A DNA stretch of 11,006 bases from Alphaproteobacteria bacterium (GTDB taxonomy: Bacteria > Pseudomonadota > Alphaproteobacteria > Caulobacterales > Caulobacteraceae): the NCBI GenBank assembly GCA_028869395.1, contig JAGWSE010000258.1, forward strand, positions 1 through 11,006, given 5' to 3'. Below, one piece after another: positions 1-6,633 of this stretch. The notes under the pieces were generated by a model. The model did not search any database. It was given only the letters and a program-made list of their open reading frames with translations, and was not told the DNA's origin. A program made the translations under genes and the position numbers. Numbering within the stretch: the first letter of the stretch is position 1; each line of letters starts with the position of its first letter.

Positions 1-732
1 CAGACCGTCATGCCGCGCTATGCGGACCTGACGACGCGGTGGGACGTGGTCAACGAGCCGATCGCCGAGGACCATGGCGTGGATGGGTTGAGGGCCAGCC
101 CGTTCCTGGCGGCCTTCGGGCCAGACTACATCCGGCGCGCCCTTGAGACGGCCCGCGCCGCCGCGCCACACGCCAAGCTCGCCATCAACGACTTCGGCTT
201 CGAGCGCGACACGCCGATCGACGAGGTGCGACGGCGACGCCTTCTTCGCCTGCTGGGCGACCTTATCAAGACCGGTGCGCCGCTCGACATCGTGGGCCTG
301 GAATCGCACCTCGACCTGGGCGTGAAACGCCTGCCGGCCGAGCGGCTCGCCGCCTTCCTGCGGGAGATCGCCGCGCGCGGGCTGGCGATCCACGTCACCG
401 AACTTGACGTCAAGGAGGCGGACTACCCGCTGCCCGCAGCCAGGCGCGACGAGCGGGTGGCGCGGGCGGTGAAGGGCTATCTCGAGGTCGTGCTGGCGCA
501 GCCGGCGACCCGCAGCGTGACCACCTGGGGGCTCACCGACCGCTATTCGTGGCTGGAGGTGACGCCCGCCGACCTGGCGCGCTTCCCCAACGACTGGAAG
601 GACGGATCAAGTCCCGGTCTCAACCGTGGGCTGCCGCTGGATTCCGACCTGCGGCCGAAACCGATGCGCCAGGCGCTGATCGAGGCGTTCGCCGCCGCAG
701 CCCGCAAAACGACATCGCGGCCTATCATCTGA
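1..732 (+). CDS. GH10 endo-1,4-beta-xylanase, C-terminal part (5' end outside window)
   Basis: The reading frame is open from base 1 and ends in TGA at 730-732, giving 243 visible residues; the real start lies upstream. The family cleaves internal beta-1,4-xylosidic bonds with retention, using two glutamates. Both are visible: the acid/base Glu in WDVVNEP (visible residue 19) and the nucleophile in HVTELDV (about residue 134). The strand motif VGLESHL and the late TTWGLTDRYSWL segment (about 174-185), which forms part of the sugar-binding cleft, are also typical. The missing part should contain the signal peptide and the first barrel strands, so export cannot be judged. The next gene, 100 bases downstream on the same strand, is a BcsS-like envelope protein, so the enzyme may trim or remodel a surface or extracellular polysaccharide instead of serving only xylan catabolism. 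That role is inference; the family call is firm. Confidence 0.93.
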   Translation, partial: QTVMPRYADLTTRWDVVNEPIAEDHGVDGLRASPFLAAFGPDYIRRALETARAAAPHAKLAINDFGFERDTPIDEVRRRRLLRLLGDLIKTGAPLDIVGLESHLDLGVKRLPAERLAAFLREIAARGLAIHVTELDVKEADYPLPAARRDERVARAVKGYLEVVLAQPATRSVTTWGLTDRYSWLEVTPADLARFPNDWKDGSSPGLNRGLPLDSDLRPKPMRQALIEAFAAAARKTTSRPII

Positions 733-832
733 TGCATTCCGGCCCCACCGCGCATGCCACGACTGTGCCTGCAACCCGGCGCGCACCGGTGCCCCCCACG
801 ACCGGCGCGCCGAGGAAGAGGAAGGCGCGGGC

Positions 833-1543
833 ATGCGCGGAAGCGTCCACACCGTAATCCGCTGGCTCGGCCTGGCCATGGTCGGCGGCGTCGCACTTTC
901 GGCGACGCCGGGCGTCGCGGCCCCCCGCCCCACTGTGTTTGGTGGCGGGGTCCTCGCTCGCGATGACAGCGGCTACCTGGGCGCGACGGTCCCGTTCGTC
1001 TCGCTCGGCGCAGCCAGCAGCCTGGCGGTGCGGGCCACGATTTCGGCGAGCCGCTACGCCTACACCTCCGACACCCTCGGACGCATCGACGGCCGCGAGA
1101 CGCGCGGCGACGTCTCGCTGCTCTACCAGCTCGCCTATCCCGACGCCTACATCGACGCGGGGGTCGGCGTGCGGCTGGTCCACACCGGGCTGTCGCCGAA
1201 CGATCAGGGCAACTCGCGCCGCGGGGACGAGACGGAGGCCGTGGCCTCGGTGAGCGGTCAGAGGACCATGCAGGCCTGGCGCGTCGCGGGCTTCGCCTCC
1301 TACGGCTTCAAGATCCGCGACTACTACGCGCGCGCGGAACTCACCCGGGCGGTCGCGCCGAAGCTTCGGCTGGGCGGCGAGCTCACGGCCGAAGGGGATC
1401 GCACCTACGACCGGGTCCGCTACGGCGCGCTGCTCGCGGTCACCGGCGATCCGAACTGGGAGATCCAGTTTTCCGCCGGGGCGCAGGAGCAGACCCACCG
1501 CAGCGGCGGGTATGCCGGGATCGCGTTCCGGCGGAGCTTCTGA
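833..1543 (+). CDS. bcsS: Cellulose biosynthesis protein BcsS-like outer-membrane protein
   Basis: 236 residues. An N-terminal signal peptide is visible: basic residues to about 10, a hydrophobic core 11-23, and a VAA cleavage motif near residue 30. The mature part is a run of amphipathic strands alternating with short loops (for example GYLGATVPFVSL, LAVRATISASRYAY, DAYIDAGVGVRLV) and it ends in Arg-Arg-Ser-Phe; a final aromatic residue is usual in beta-barrel proteins. The SPNDQGN...RG segment, the YYARAELT strand and the ELTAEGDRTYDRVRYGA segment match what I recall of the BcsS family, which accompanies cellulose or other exopolysaccharide loci in Alphaproteobacteria and has no settled biochemical role. 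A good Shine-Dalgarno run (AGGAAGG, about 817-823) fixes the ATG. No bcsA, bcsB or bcsC gene is in view. It could alternatively be an unrelated small barrel protein. Confidence 0.7.
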   Translation: MRGSVHTVIRWLGLAMVGGVALSATPGVAAPRPTVFGGGVLARDDSGYLGATVPFVSLGAASSLAVRATISASRYAYTSDTLGRIDGRETRGDVSLLYQLAYPDAYIDAGVGVRLVHTGLSPNDQGNSRRGDETEAVASVSGQRTMQAWRVAGFASYGFKIRDYYARAELTRAVAPKLRLGGELTAEGDRTYDRVRYGALLAVTGDPNWEIQFSAGAQEQTHRSGGYAGIAFRRSF

Positions 1544-1616
1544 GCCACCGCCGCCGGTCCGCCCAGGGCGTCAATTGATAAGGCGTCACCGCGCCCCCGG
1601 GGGGCAGACCGGACGC

Positions 1617-1781
1617 ATGGAGCGGTGGGCGCGCCAAAAGAATATCGAGCGGCTCGAGCGCGCGCTGGCGGAGGAGCCGGACCTCGAGCGAAGGCGGGTG
1701 ATCTGCGACATCCTGCGAGGCGAGCGCGCGCGGCTGGACGAGATTGAACGCAGCGAGGCCGAGGCGAGGCGGCGGCGTTAG
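1617..1781 (+). CDS. Small highly charged helical protein, function unknown
   Basis: 54 residues starting MERWARQKNIERLERALAEE and ending in a run of arginines. It is almost entirely Arg, Glu, Leu, Ala and Asp with regularly spaced hydrophobic residues, so it should form one or two amphipathic helices or a short coiled coil. There is no signal peptide or membrane segment. Very similar small proteins (W..Q.NIE...LL..E.D..RR..L..LL..E) recur as hypothetical proteins across Alphaproteobacteria, as far as I recall. The frame is open further upstream, to 1512 inside bcsS, but that extension is Pro/Arg/Gly-rich and non-helical, so the ATG at 1617 is preferred. A G-run at 1599-1604 is a weak, rather distant ribosome site. 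It follows bcsS by 73 bases and may share its transcript. Confidence 0.6.
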   Translation: MERWARQKNIERLERALAEEPDLERRRVICDILRGERARLDEIERSEAEARRRR

Positions 1782-1870
1782 CTGGACTGGTGAAGGAAAG
1801 CGCGGCGTGCGGTCCCGTTGCACTCCCGATGAATCGTCCTTGGAAGGGCATGGGCTTTCCTTTCGCCCGA

Positions 1871-1914
1871 GTCGTCGACCGCCCGCGTCGGCCTTTCGGC
1901 CCGACCTCGACGAC
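1871..1914. terminator. Long imperfect hairpin between convergent genes
   Basis: The 156-base gap between the convergent genes ending at 1781 (plus) and 1938 (minus) contains perfect 8-base outer arms, GTCGTCGA at 1871-1878 and TCGACGAC at 1907-1914. They enclose a second stem, GTCGGCC at 1887-1893 against GGCCCGAC at 1898-1905 with one bulged C, around a TTTC loop. The position fits a bidirectional terminator. Neither side has a U-tract, so it could be Rho-assisted, an RNA-stability element or only structured GC-rich DNA. Confidence 0.4.
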
Positions 1915-1937
1915 GAGGCCCTGGGCTGGCCGGTGGC

Positions 1938-2369
1938 CTAAGGCCGCCGCACGCTGACGAGCTCGATCTCACGGCCTTCCGGGTCGAGCACGAAGGCGAC
2001 GCGCAGGTTTCCCGTGTCGAATGGTTCGCGGTGGCCTGTCGCGCCCTCCGCGAGCGCGTGGGCGTAGGCGGCGTCAACGTCGCGGACGTAGAAGCCCACG
2101 GGTCCATAGGCGTCGCCGACCTGCCTGCCGCCGCTCCCGTCCTTGCTCTTGTAGAGGATGACCGTCGCGCCGGTCTCCTGACCGGGCTTGCGCAGCACCT
2201 TCTCGATGATCTCCGGTGTCTCGATCGTCTGGCTCGCGACGAGGCCCAGCACCTGTCCGTAGAAGGCGAGCATCGGCTCCAGGTCGCGCACCACCAGCTT
2301 CACGAAGGCGAAGGACGCGGACGGGGCCGTCGCCTGGGCGGCCGGCTTCTCGGTGGCGGTTTCGGACAT
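1938..2369 (-). CDS. VOC (glyoxalase/bleomycin resistance fold) protein, probably metal-poor
   Basis: 143 residues. After a low-complexity Ala/Thr/Pro leader of about 18 residues comes a paired beta-alpha-beta-beta-beta VOC fold: module one FAFVKLVVRDLEPMLAFYGQVLG (20-42), module two GFYVRDVDAAYAHALAEGA (92-110), ending with the family signature FVLDPEGREIELV (126-138). Glyoxalase I enzymes bind metal through His, Glu, His and Glu. Here only the last Glu (residue 136) is kept; the expected positions carry Lys24, Ile71 and Pro90 by my alignment. It is therefore unlikely to be a glyoxalase I and may bind or sequester a small hydrophobic ligand. A strong ribosome site (AGAGGAGGAG) precedes the ATG. 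It lies 29 bases downstream of the acetyltransferase on the same strand and is the last gene of the ptrB run. Ligand unknown. Confidence 0.85.
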   Translation of the reverse strand: MSETATEKPAAQATAPSASFAFVKLVVRDLEPMLAFYGQVLGLVASQTIETPEIIEKVLRKPGQETGATVILYKSKDGSGGRQVGDAYGPVGFYVRDVDAAYAHALAEGATGHREPFDTGNLRVAFVLDPEGREIELVSVRRP

Positions 2370-2398
2370 GGCGCTCCTCCTCTGATCGCCTTCGGGCG

Positions 2399-2929
2399 TC
2401 AGCCAGCATGCGCCTCGGGCGGCCGCGTGTCGCCGCCGTTCAGCGCCTTCTGCATGAACACGATGTCGACCCAGCGGCCGTGCTTGAAGCCGAAGCCGCG
2501 GCCGAGGCCGGCGGGTTCGAAGCCGAGCGCCCGGTGCAGGCCGATGGAGGCGGCGTTGCCGGAATCGCCGATCACCGCCACGAGCTGTCGCAGGCCCTTC
2601 GCCTCGCAGACCGCGATGACCTGCGAGAGCATGGCCCGACCGACGCCTTGGCCCACCGCGTCTGGCGCCACATAGACGCTGTCCTCGGCCGTGTAGCGGT
2701 AGGCGGCCCTGGGCCGAAACGGCGAGGCGTAGGCGAAGCCGAGCACGCGGCCTGCCTGCTCCGCAACGAGGTAGGGCAGCGCACGCTCGATCACCGCGAG
2801 CCTGCGGCGTTCCATCTCCTCGGCGGACGGCGGCGCCTCTTCGAAGGTGCCGAAGCCGTGCAGCACGTGGTGGCCGTAGATGCCCGCCAGCGCGTCCGCG
2901 TCCGCCGCGGTGGCGGCCCTCACGATCAT
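2399..2929 (-). CDS. GNAT N-acetyltransferase of the Pat/MnaT type
   Basis: 176 residues starting MIVRAATAADADALAGIYGH. It should move an acetyl group from acetyl-CoA to a primary amine in the cytoplasm. Visible features are the family N-terminus with the IYGHHVLHGFGTFEE segment (about 17-31), the acetyl-CoA-binding motif VAPDAVGQGVGRAML (87-101), NAASIGLHRALGF (125-137), and the tail GFGFKHGRWVDIVFMQKAL (146-163). The tail closely follows what I recall of E. coli MnaT (YncA) and the phosphinothricin acetyltransferases, whose known substrates include methionine sulfoximine, methionine sulfone and phosphinothricin. The start is set by a four-base ATGA overlap with the ptrB stop, which implies translational coupling. 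A longer open frame runs far upstream on this strand, but it is only the shifted frame of ptrB. The subfamily is well supported; the exact substrate is not. Confidence 0.9.
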   Translation of the reverse strand: MIVRAATAADADALAGIYGHHVLHGFGTFEEAPPSAEEMERRRLAVIERALPYLVAEQAGRVLGFAYASPFRPRAAYRYTAEDSVYVAPDAVGQGVGRAMLSQVIAVCEAKGLRQLVAVIGDSGNAASIGLHRALGFEPAGLGRGFGFKHGRWVDIVFMQKALNGGDTRPPEAHAG

Positions 2930-5040
2930 GGCTTTCGCCAGCCCTCCTCCAGCGCCCAGACGGCGAAGGCGTAGTCGAGGGCGATCTCCTTCAGGAAGTC
3001 GAACCGGCCCGACGCCCCGCCGTGGCCGGCCTCCATGTTGATCTTGAGCAGGATGGGCGCATCGCCCGCCTGGAATTCGCGCAGCTTCGCCACCCACTTG
3101 GCCGGCTCCCAGTAGGTGACGCGCGGGTCCGACAGGCCGCCGGTGGCCAGCACCGGCGGATAGGTCTGGGCGCTGACCTTGTCGTAGGGGCTGTAGGAGG
3201 CGATGAGGTCGTAGGCGGCCGCATCCTCGATCGGGTTGCCCCACTCGGGCCACTCCGGCGGGGTGAGCGGCAGGGACGTGTCGCTCATGGTGTTCAGCAC
3301 GTCGACGAACGGCACGGCGGCGATGATCGCGCCCCACAGGTCGGGGCGGAGATTGGCGACTGCGCCCATCAGCATCCCGCCCGCCGATCCGCCGTAGGCG
3401 GCGAGCTTGCCCTTCGTCGCGTACCCTTCGCCGATCAGGTGTTCTGCGCAGGCGATGAAGTCGGTGAAGGTGTTCGGCTTTTTGGCCTTGCGCCCGTCCA
3501 GGAACCAGCCCCAGCCCTTGTCCGAGCCGCCGCGGATGTGCGCCGTGGCCCAGATCCAGCCGCGATCCACCAGCGAAAGGTTGCGGATCGAGAAGGCGGG
3601 CTCCATCGCGTGCCCGTAGGAGCCGTAGCCGTAGAGCATCACCGGCGCGGAGCCGTCGCGCGGCGCGTCCTTCAACATTAGAAGGGTGATCGGCACCTGC
3701 TGGCCGTCGGGGGCGGTCGCGTGCAGGCGGCGTGCGACGTAGCGGTCCGGGTCGTGGCCGGAGGGGATTTCCTGCGTCTTGCGCAGCGCCCGCTCGCGGC
3801 TGGCCATGTCGTAGTCGAACCACTGCCGGGGCGTGGTCGGCGACTGGTAGACGAAGCGCGTCCTCGTAGTGACGTACTCGTAGCCGTGATCGAGCGAGAG
3901 GGCGTAGGCCTCCTCGTCGAAGGCGACGACGTGCTCCTCGCCGCCCCGCGTGGTGACCACCAGCCGGTCGAGGGCGTTCACCCGCTCGGCGCGGACCAGG
4001 TGGTGGGCGTAGGCCGCGAAGCCGGTGATGTAGTGGCCCGGCCGGTGTGGGACCCAGTCGCGCCAGCTGGCTCGCGAGGGGACCGCCACGTCGGAGATGC
4101 AGAGCTTGAAGTCGACCGCCCCGTCGTCGTTGGTGCGGATCACCCAGCGGTCGCCCCAGTGGTCCAGCTCGTACTTGATCCCCGTCCGGCGCGGCTCTGC
4201 GCAGACCGGGGCGCCGGTGGGATCGCCCGCCGCCAGAAGGTGGATCTCGGTCGTTTCCTGGTTCCCCACGTGGATGACGATGTGGCTGTGGTCGGACGTG
4301 ACGCCGAGGCCCAGGAACATGCCGTCGTCCAGCTCCTCGTAGACCAGCTCGTCCTCGGCGGCGCCGCCCGGGCCTGTTCTCACGGGCCGGCGGAAGACCT
4401 TGGCGGGGCGCGCGCTCTCGTCGCGCCAGATCCAGAAGATCCACTGGCTGTCGGGCGAGAAGGTGAAATCGCCGTAGGCGCTTTCGATCGGGGCCGCGAC
4501 CTCCTTGCCCGAGGCGAGCTCCTTCACCCGGATGACGTAGTATTCCGAGCCCTGCTCGTCGGCCGCCCAGGCGTAGAGCGCGTGGTCGGGGCTGTGGCTC
4601 GCCGCGCCCACGTGGAAATAGGCCTTGCCGCTGGCGAGCGCCTCCTCGTCCAGCAGCAGCTCTTCGGGGCCGTCCCCGCCGCGCGGCCGCCGCACGTGGC
4701 GCGGATGCTGCGCGCCGACCTCGTAGCGGACGTAATATTCGAACGGGCCGTCGGGGGCGGGGACGGAGGCGTCGTCCTCCTTGATGCGGCCCTTCATCTC
4801 CGCGAAGAGCGCGGCCTGCAAAGGTTCGGTCGGGGCGAGCTGGGCGGCGGTGTAGGCGTTCTCGGCCTCCAGGTGCTCGCGAACGTCCGCGCGCAGGGCC
4901 TTGGGGTCGCGCAGCACCTGCTGCCAATTGTCGTCCTTCATCCAGGCGTAGTCGTCCACGCGGAGGCGGCCGAGCTGTTCGATGCGCTTCGGGTCCTTGC
5001 GGGCGCGGGGCGGGGCGGGGCGGCTTGCGGGCAGGTCCAT
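2926..5040 (-). CDS. ptrB: Oligopeptidase B (prolyl oligopeptidase family S9A)
   Basis: 704 residues, the usual length for this family, with no signal peptide. The family cleaves short peptides after basic residues in the cytoplasm. The N-terminal half (about 70-420) is the beta-propeller that limits substrates to peptides; the C-terminal half is the alpha/beta-hydrolase domain. Family landmarks are MLYGYGSYGHAMEP (468-481), AHIRGGSDKGWGWF (500-513), nucleophile Ser552 in YGGSAGGMLMG, Asp638 in GLSDPRVTYWEPAKW and His673 in EAGHGGASGRFD. In well-studied members, as I recall, two glutamates one residue apart (GE-x-E-EWGNP) bind the P1 basic side chain; here the stretch reads PPEWPEWGNP (594-603), so the second is Pro598. 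The ATG at 5040 is preferred because it leads straight into the conserved MDLPASRPAPPRARKDP-like start. An upstream extension to 5175 would cross the putative promoter. It is the first gene of a run with the acetyltransferase and VOC gene. Confidence 0.95.
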   Translation of the reverse strand: MDLPASRPAPPRARKDPKRIEQLGRLRVDDYAWMKDDNWQQVLRDPKALRADVREHLEAENAYTAAQLAPTEPLQAALFAEMKGRIKEDDASVPAPDGPFEYYVRYEVGAQHPRHVRRPRGGDGPEELLLDEEALASGKAYFHVGAASHSPDHALYAWAADEQGSEYYVIRVKELASGKEVAAPIESAYGDFTFSPDSQWIFWIWRDESARPAKVFRRPVRTGPGGAAEDELVYEELDDGMFLGLGVTSDHSHIVIHVGNQETTEIHLLAAGDPTGAPVCAEPRRTGIKYELDHWGDRWVIRTNDDGAVDFKLCISDVAVPSRASWRDWVPHRPGHYITGFAAYAHHLVRAERVNALDRLVVTTRGGEEHVVAFDEEAYALSLDHGYEYVTTRTRFVYQSPTTPRQWFDYDMASRERALRKTQEIPSGHDPDRYVARRLHATAPDGQQVPITLLMLKDAPRDGSAPVMLYGYGSYGHAMEPAFSIRNLSLVDRGWIWATAHIRGGSDKGWGWFLDGRKAKKPNTFTDFIACAEHLIGEGYATKGKLAAYGGSAGGMLMGAVANLRPDLWGAIIAAVPFVDVLNTMSDTSLPLTPPEWPEWGNPIEDAAAYDLIASYSPYDKVSAQTYPPVLATGGLSDPRVTYWEPAKWVAKLREFQAGDAPILLKINMEAGHGGASGRFDFLKEIALDYAFAVWALEEGWRKP

Positions 5041-5082
5041 GGCCGCTAGATGCCCCCGCCCCGATGCGGGCTCAAGGGCGCG

Positions 5083-5112
5083 TCTATCCGCGTCGATCGG
5101 GCGCACGGACAA
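5083..5112 (-). promoter_or_regulatory. Putative sigma70-type promoter for ptrB
   Basis: Read on the minus strand, TTGTCC (5112-5107) and GATAGA (5088-5083) are separated by 18 bases, and transcription would begin about 35 bases before the ptrB ATG. The rest of the 167-base divergent region is GC-rich and shows no equally good pair for the plus-strand gene. A GANTC (CcrM methylation) site, GAGTC at 5136-5140, lies in the same gap. Sequence match only. Confidence 0.35.
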
Positions 5113-5207
5113 GCTGTCACCTTGGCGCGGCCCCTGAGTCGCGCCCACACTCCGCACCGCATCGAGATCGCGCAACGACGCGAAGGGCGTAGCAGTCGGG
5201 GAAGAAC

Positions 5208-6056
5208 ATGGCGATAGATCTCGCCGTCCAGCTCATGCACGCGACCGTGCAGCTCGAGCAGCCGCTCGGCAACGGCATGCGGACGGTCGGCACCGGGTTC
5301 CTGATCTCGGATCCCGGGCCCGACGGCAAGCCGCGCACCGTGCTGGTCACCGCCAACCACGTGCTGGCCGGCATGCCGGGTCAGATCGCCCACATCGGCT
5401 ACCGGATCGAGAACGCCGACGGCAGCTGGGCCTACTCGCCCCAGCCCCTGGAGATCCGCGACGCCAAGGGCCACGAGCTGTGGACGCACCATCCCTCGCG
5501 GGATGTGGCGGCCATGGTGATCAAGGCGCCGGCGGCCTTCGCCCAGGCGGCGATCCCGGCCGGCTACCTGGCCAGCGACGACACCTTCAACAAGTACCAG
5601 GTCGAGGCGGGCGACGAGATGATGGCGCTGGGCTTCCCGCAGGGGCTGGCGGCGAACCAGGCGGGGTTCCCGATCCTGCGCTCCGGCCGCGTGGCGTCCT
5701 ACCCGGTCGCGCCGGCGAAGATCTTCCCGACCTTCCTGCTCGATTTCTCGGTGTTCCCCGGCAATTCGGGTGGGCCGGTGTTCATGACCGACCAGGACCA
5801 TCGCGCCGACGTGGGCGCCGCCAAGCCCCGGGACCCGGAGTTCATCGCCGGCCTGCTCACCCAGCAGGTGGAGCTCAACAAGCAGCGGCTGGAGATCGGG
5901 ATCGTCACCCACGCCAAGTACATCCGCGAGACGCTGGCGTTGCTCGACAATCCCGCCGCGCCGACCACCCAGGTGGCGAGCGAGCCGCAATTCCCGGGCG
6001 CCAAGGCCGCCTCGGCGCTCGAGGCCGTCGCCCCCGAGGAAGAGCACACGCCCTGA
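5208..6056 (+). CDS. Trypsin-fold serine peptidase without signal peptide
   Basis: 282 residues. The chymotrypsin-type triad is visible in order: His51 in VTANHVLAG, Asp99 in SRDVAAMVI and Ser187 in FPGNSGGPVF. TGFLISD (29-35) and GDEMMALGFPQG (135-146) are further strands typical of bacterial trypsin-like peptidases of the S1/S46-like, DegP-related group. There is no PDZ domain: after about residue 237 the chain ends in an Ala/Pro/Glu-rich, probably disordered tail. The N-terminus MAIDLAVQLMHATVQLEQPL has no signal peptide or membrane segment, so the protein is predicted cytosolic unless exported unconventionally. GGGGAAG at 5198-5204 is a good ribosome site and supports this ATG. The gene is divergent from ptrB and convergent with the MaoC gene, so it is probably transcribed alone. 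Target and trigger are unknown. Confidence 0.85.
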   Translation: MAIDLAVQLMHATVQLEQPLGNGMRTVGTGFLISDPGPDGKPRTVLVTANHVLAGMPGQIAHIGYRIENADGSWAYSPQPLEIRDAKGHELWTHHPSRDVAAMVIKAPAAFAQAAIPAGYLASDDTFNKYQVEAGDEMMALGFPQGLAANQAGFPILRSGRVASYPVAPAKIFPTFLLDFSVFPGNSGGPVFMTDQDHRADVGAAKPRDPEFIAGLLTQQVELNKQRLEIGIVTHAKYIRETLALLDNPAAPTTQVASEPQFPGAKAASALEAVAPEEEHTP

Positions 6057-6060
6057 GGGC

Positions 6061-6084
6061 CGCTCCCCCTGCGCAGGGGGAGCG
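6061..6084. terminator. Perfect 24-base palindrome between convergent genes
   Basis: The arm CGCTCCCCCTGC at 6061-6072 is followed directly by its exact reverse complement at 6073-6084. It starts four bases after the plus-strand peptidase stop and ends 12 bases before the MaoC stop on the minus strand, where a bidirectional terminator is expected. There is no U-tract on either side. Similar CTCCCCCTGCGCAGGGGGAG units are, as I recall, common intergenic repeats in alphaproteobacterial genomes. Confidence 0.6.
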
Positions 6085-6096
6085 CCGCTGCGGGGA

Positions 6097-6543
6097 TCAG
6101 CTGTAGAGCACCGAGATCGTCTCGGCGACGCAGGCGGGCTTGCTCTCGCCCTCGATCTCGATCGTGCACTCGTTCTTGATCTGCATGCCGCCGGCCTTCG
6201 CCTCGACGCCGATCAGCTTCTGGCGCAGGCGCACGCGCTTGCCGACCCGCACCATGTTGATGAAGCGGACCTTGTCCGAGCCGTAGTTGATGCCGCGCGA
6301 GACGCCCTTCACGGGCAGCATGCCCTGGCCGAGGAAGGGGATCAGAGACAGGGTGAGATAGCCGTGGGCGATCGGGCCCCCGATCTCGCGCGTGGCGCGC
6401 TCGACGTCCACGTGGATCCACTGGTGGTCGCCGGTGGCGTCGGCGAACTTGTTCACCCGGTCCTGCGTGATCTCCAGCCAGTCCGAGACGCCCACTTCCT
6501 GGCCCACCAGGCCGGGCAGGTCCTTGATTTCCACCGGGTTCAT
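6097..6543 (-). CDS. MaoC-type (R)-specific enoyl-CoA hydratase
   Basis: 148 residues, one hotdog domain. The hydratase-2 motif is visible: FADATGDHQWIHVD (33-46) followed by GGPIAHGYLTLSLIP (55-69). Asp39 and His44 have the D-x4-H spacing of the catalytic pair in PhaJ-type (R)-hydratases, which add water to trans-2-enoyl-CoA to give (R)-3-hydroxyacyl-CoA. Length and motif order are normal for single-domain members. The chain ends shortly after a last strand (CVAETISVLYS). GAGGAG about six bases before the ATG is a good ribosome site. It is the last gene of the minus-strand acyl-CoA run, 90 bases after the thioesterase stop. That gap holds a perfect 7-base tandem repeat, AGCATCT at 6576-6582 and 6583-6589, and nothing else I can name. 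Acyl substrate unknown. Confidence 0.92.
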   Translation of the reverse strand: MNPVEIKDLPGLVGQEVGVSDWLEITQDRVNKFADATGDHQWIHVDVERATREIGGPIAHGYLTLSLIPFLGQGMLPVKGVSRGINYGSDKVRFINMVRVGKRVRLRQKLIGVEAKAGGMQIKNECTIEIEGESKPACVAETISVLYS

Positions 6544-6633
6544 CGTCTGCTCCTCGTTCTCCAGTCCGGAGGCGAAGCATCTAGCATCTGGCTCGCCCCC
6601 GGCAAGCGCGCCCCTACGGAAGCCGCTGTCGCC

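Noticed and set aside
783..792. Palindrome GCACCGGTGC between the xylanase and bcsS genes
   Set aside because: Ten-base palindromes are common by chance here; no supporting context.
725..1498. Minus-strand open frame opposite bcsS
   Set aside because: No domain and Arg/Ala/Val/Gly bias; the plus frame has a signal peptide, a ribosome site and family motifs.
1564..1590. Direct repeat GGCGTCA (twice, 15 bases apart) before the 54-residue gene
   Set aside because: Too short to stand above chance in GC-rich DNA; no promoter elements seen with it.
1744..1941. Small plus-strand frame in the 1782-1937 gap
   Set aside because: It overlaps the end of the 54-residue gene, has no ribosome site or recognisable content, and spans the composite hairpin.
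2930..4927. Very long open frame on the minus strand running upstream of the acetyltransferase start
   Set aside because: It is the shifted frame of ptrB. Its translation is Arg/Gly/Pro/Ala-rich low complexity, as expected of a high-GC shadow, and only the segment from 2929 onward shows a real domain.
3721..5049. Long plus-strand open frame opposite ptrB
   Set aside because: Same antisense-shadow character; ptrB has complete catalytic motifs on the other strand.
5041..5175. N-terminal extension of ptrB up to 5175
   Set aside because: The extra residues do not resemble the family and would overlap the putative promoter; the ATG at 5040 gives a normal length.
5046..6047. Minus-strand open frame opposite the trypsin-like peptidase
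   Set aside because: Low-complexity shadow; the plus-strand frame has the full catalytic triad and a ribosome site.
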